From contig CAZVOD010000016.1 in NCBI GenBank assembly GCA_964628385.1, positions 1-64,000 on the forward strand: a stretch of DNA of 64,000 bases, written 5' to 3'. Numbering within the stretch: the stretch's first letter is position 1; each line of letters starts with the position of its first letter. Made by a program: the position numbers and the translations under genes. This document shows positions 62,693-64,000 of this stretch, piece after piece. Source of the stretch: JANQPA01 sp964628385. Lineage in GTDB: Bacteria > Bacteroidota > Bacteroidia > Chitinophagales > Saprospiraceae. The notes below the pieces were generated by a model, which saw only the letters and a program-made list of their open reading frames with translations, ran no database searches and was not told the DNA's origin.

Positions 62693-63658
62693 CTACAAAT
62701 TACGAGGATTGTAGATGATATTGGGTGGCCGACCCTGGCCAAAGCTTTTGTTGAGATTATAATTGATCATGATTTCATGAGACTGGCTGGCGATGACGTT
62801 GAGCTCCGAAAGGGTAGAGTCATAAGCATAGCCAAGCGTAATATTCTCTCCAAGTTTGAACCCGACAATGATAGTCAGCGCATCCATTGTTTGTTGGTTA
62901 TAGCCCCGTACTCCAAAGCCACCAAACAGATTTTCATTGTATTTGAAAATAGCAGAAAGCTGTGGTTGTGTTTGTATTTCATCCGAAATAACAAAAGCAG
63001 ATGGATGCAGGCTCAGATTATCCAATAGCTGAATATTCACTCCCAGATAGGCAGTGTAAGTCCTGTTGATCACTGGAGAAAAAGTTGTAAAATCAACCGT
63101 CGGTGCCGATAAGTGGTCTACTGAAACACCAGCCTCTAGGGTAGGCGACCAATAATAAATACCCGCATTAAAAGATACCGTTGAAGCATTTTCAAGCGTA
63201 TTGGGCAGGATATTATCCTGGTGATCAATAATATTTTCATAAATACCATTTGGTGTTCTTAATAGTGTACCATCCAGTGACTTTTGTATAAACTTTGCTC
63301 CGGCACCAAAGTTTAGATACTTTCGATCACCCAAAGTCAATTGGTAACTGTAAGCTCCATAAATGGTCGTGGTCGTTTCCGCTCCGATCTGATCATTTTC
63401 CAACCCTAAACCCACACCACTACTCAAAAAATAAAGCGGCGCATGCAGATAGACATACTGCGTTTGTGGCGCCCCATCCAGGTCCGTCCATTGAGAGCGA
63501 AACCCACCACTGAGGCTCAGGGAATGATCTAGGCCAGCAAAGGCCGGATTCCAATTCATTTTATTGAACATATACAGAGAATACTGAGTACCCTGCTGAG
63601 CTGAAGCAGCAGACAAACTAACAGCAAAGAAAAGAATGATTAGTATCCGTTTTCTCAT
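62693..63658 (-). CDS. PorP/SprF family type IX secretion outer-membrane protein
   Basis: A 321-residue outer-membrane beta-barrel (start ATG 63658; signal MRKRILIILFFAVSLSAASA). Family marks are QYSLYMFNKMNWNPAFAGLD near the N-terminus, GFRSQWTDLDGAPQTQYVYL, and GVGLGLENDQIGAETTTTIYG. PorP/SprF proteins bind type IX components or substrates at the surface; SprF is tied to the SprB adhesin, and these genes occur in many copies. No SprB-like gene is within the window. Confidence 0.92.
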   Translation of the reverse strand: MRKRILIILFFAVSLSAASAQQGTQYSLYMFNKMNWNPAFAGLDHSLSLSGGFRSQWTDLDGAPQTQYVYLHAPLYFLSSGVGLGLENDQIGAETTTTIYGAYSYQLTLGDRKYLNFGAGAKFIQKSLDGTLLRTPNGIYENIIDHQDNILPNTLENASTVSFNAGIYYWSPTLEAGVSVDHLSAPTVDFTTFSPVINRTYTAYLGVNIQLLDNLSLHPSAFVISDEIQTQPQLSAIFKYNENLFGGFGVRGYNQQTMDALTIIVGFKLGENITLGYAYDSTLSELNVIASQSHEIMINYNLNKSFGQGRPPNIIYNPRNL

Positions 63659-63895
63659 TGAATTATATAATTTCAACACACTTTTGAATGTCCACCCCTG
63701 TTGGACTTTTTTTGATTCGATATAGGCTGGAGTGCATAGTATACTTAATTGGGCAAAGCCACCATAAGTATTAAATACCCTCAGGATCCTATCTTTTCAC
63801 TCCAAATAGCCTCTGTTTATAGACGCTACACTCACTATAGCACCATCGACATAATTTAAAGAAATTCGAGAACAAAAACTCATTTCGATGGGCTT

Positions 63896-64000
63896 TTATC
63901 CGACAATTTGCCGGATTGCGGCCGACACTTCCTCAACTGGTAGTTGGCAAGCGTATTCCCGACAAACATAGATCAGAGCATCATCTTGCGCGGCTCTACC
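63896..64000 (-). CDS. C-terminal end of thioredoxin-domain DUF255/YyaL-type protein (partial)
   Basis: The last 34 residues of a minus-strand gene running off the window's right edge: it ends ALIYVCREYACQLPVEEVSA and IRQIVG before a TAA at 63898-63896. This closing segment (Y-V-C-R-x-x-x-C-x-x-P) matches the end of the DUF255/spermatogenesis-associated-20-like thioredoxin family. Most of the protein lies outside the window, so the assignment rests on this motif alone. Confidence 0.6.
   Translation of the reverse strand, partial: GRAAQDDALIYVCREYACQLPVEEVSAAIRQIVG

Noticed and set aside
1..64000. CRISPR arrays, tRNA or rRNA genes
   Set aside because: I looked for regular direct repeats and for tRNA-like T-loop and acceptor pairing in the spacers and found none that hold up by eye.

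Overview
The window is a 64 kb stretch of a chromosome from a member of the Bacteroidota. The clearest evidence is a gldK-gldL-gldM-gldN locus (core of the type IX secretion / gliding machinery) with a PorP/SprF-type outer-membrane gene upstream. Other Bacteroidota traits are TAnnTTTG-type promoters, a TonB with a Cys-containing linker, DUF2911 and DUF6702 proteins, and starts without clear Shine-Dalgarno sites. A gliding/T9SS-bearing class (Saprospiria, Cytophagia or similar) fits, but I cannot place it more precisely. No tRNA, rRNA, CRISPR array, prophage or intact insertion sequence was seen.

Layout. 0-8.3 kb: a small coiled-coil membrane protein with a holin-superfamily-IV-like partner, beta-carbonic anhydrase, a decayed isocitrate dehydrogenase gene, an iscS/iscA-type Fe-S pair, an unpaired methylmalonyl-CoA mutase small subunit, a double-FAS1 lipoprotein and an AI-2E-type permease. 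8.4-16.4 kb: a secreted metallophosphoesterase, a BASS-type transporter, a large S9 peptidase, a MATE exporter and an SRPBCC protein. 17-28.7 kb: secreted proteins of unknown role, an AhpD-like protein, UvrD/PcrA helicase, TonB, epoxyqueuosine reductase, a beta-helix lipoprotein, an NAD(P)-binding epimerase-like protein, DUF2911, methylglyoxal synthase and a broken secreted-protein remnant.

28.7-38.8 kb: ahcY, HupE/DUF6702, yidD, hemB, an ECF sigma factor divergent from uvrA, fabG, a DinB-like protein and a lone winged-helix protein. 39-48.6 kb: a membrane-anchored papain-like protease, a D-threonine-aldolase-like PLP enzyme, a D-lactate-dehydrogenase-like enzyme, a tandem universal stress protein, a thioredoxin-fold protein that has lost its cysteines, and an overlapping nitrilase/GNAT/beta-barrel/FAS1 operon. 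48.9-57.1 kb: three glycosyltransferases, a rhodanese, an ABC exporter and a Upf1-like helicase. 57.1-64 kb: the minus-strand porP-gldK-gldL-gldM-gldN block, with the 3' end of a DUF255/YyaL-type gene at the right edge.

The most notable observations are: (1) the isocitrate dehydrogenase relic with a nonsense codon, a large internal deletion and a 1-nt frameshift; (2) hairpins, some terminator-like, in every spacer of the gldK-L-M-N block; (3) a 20-bp palindromic repeat present twice, one copy abutting the stop codon of the short, orphan mutA; (4) a cysteine-less thioredoxin-fold protein; and (5) textbook Bacteroidota promoters for the divergent sigma-factor and uvrA genes. I did not find a convincing wholly new multigene system; most of the window is housekeeping and cell-envelope genes.
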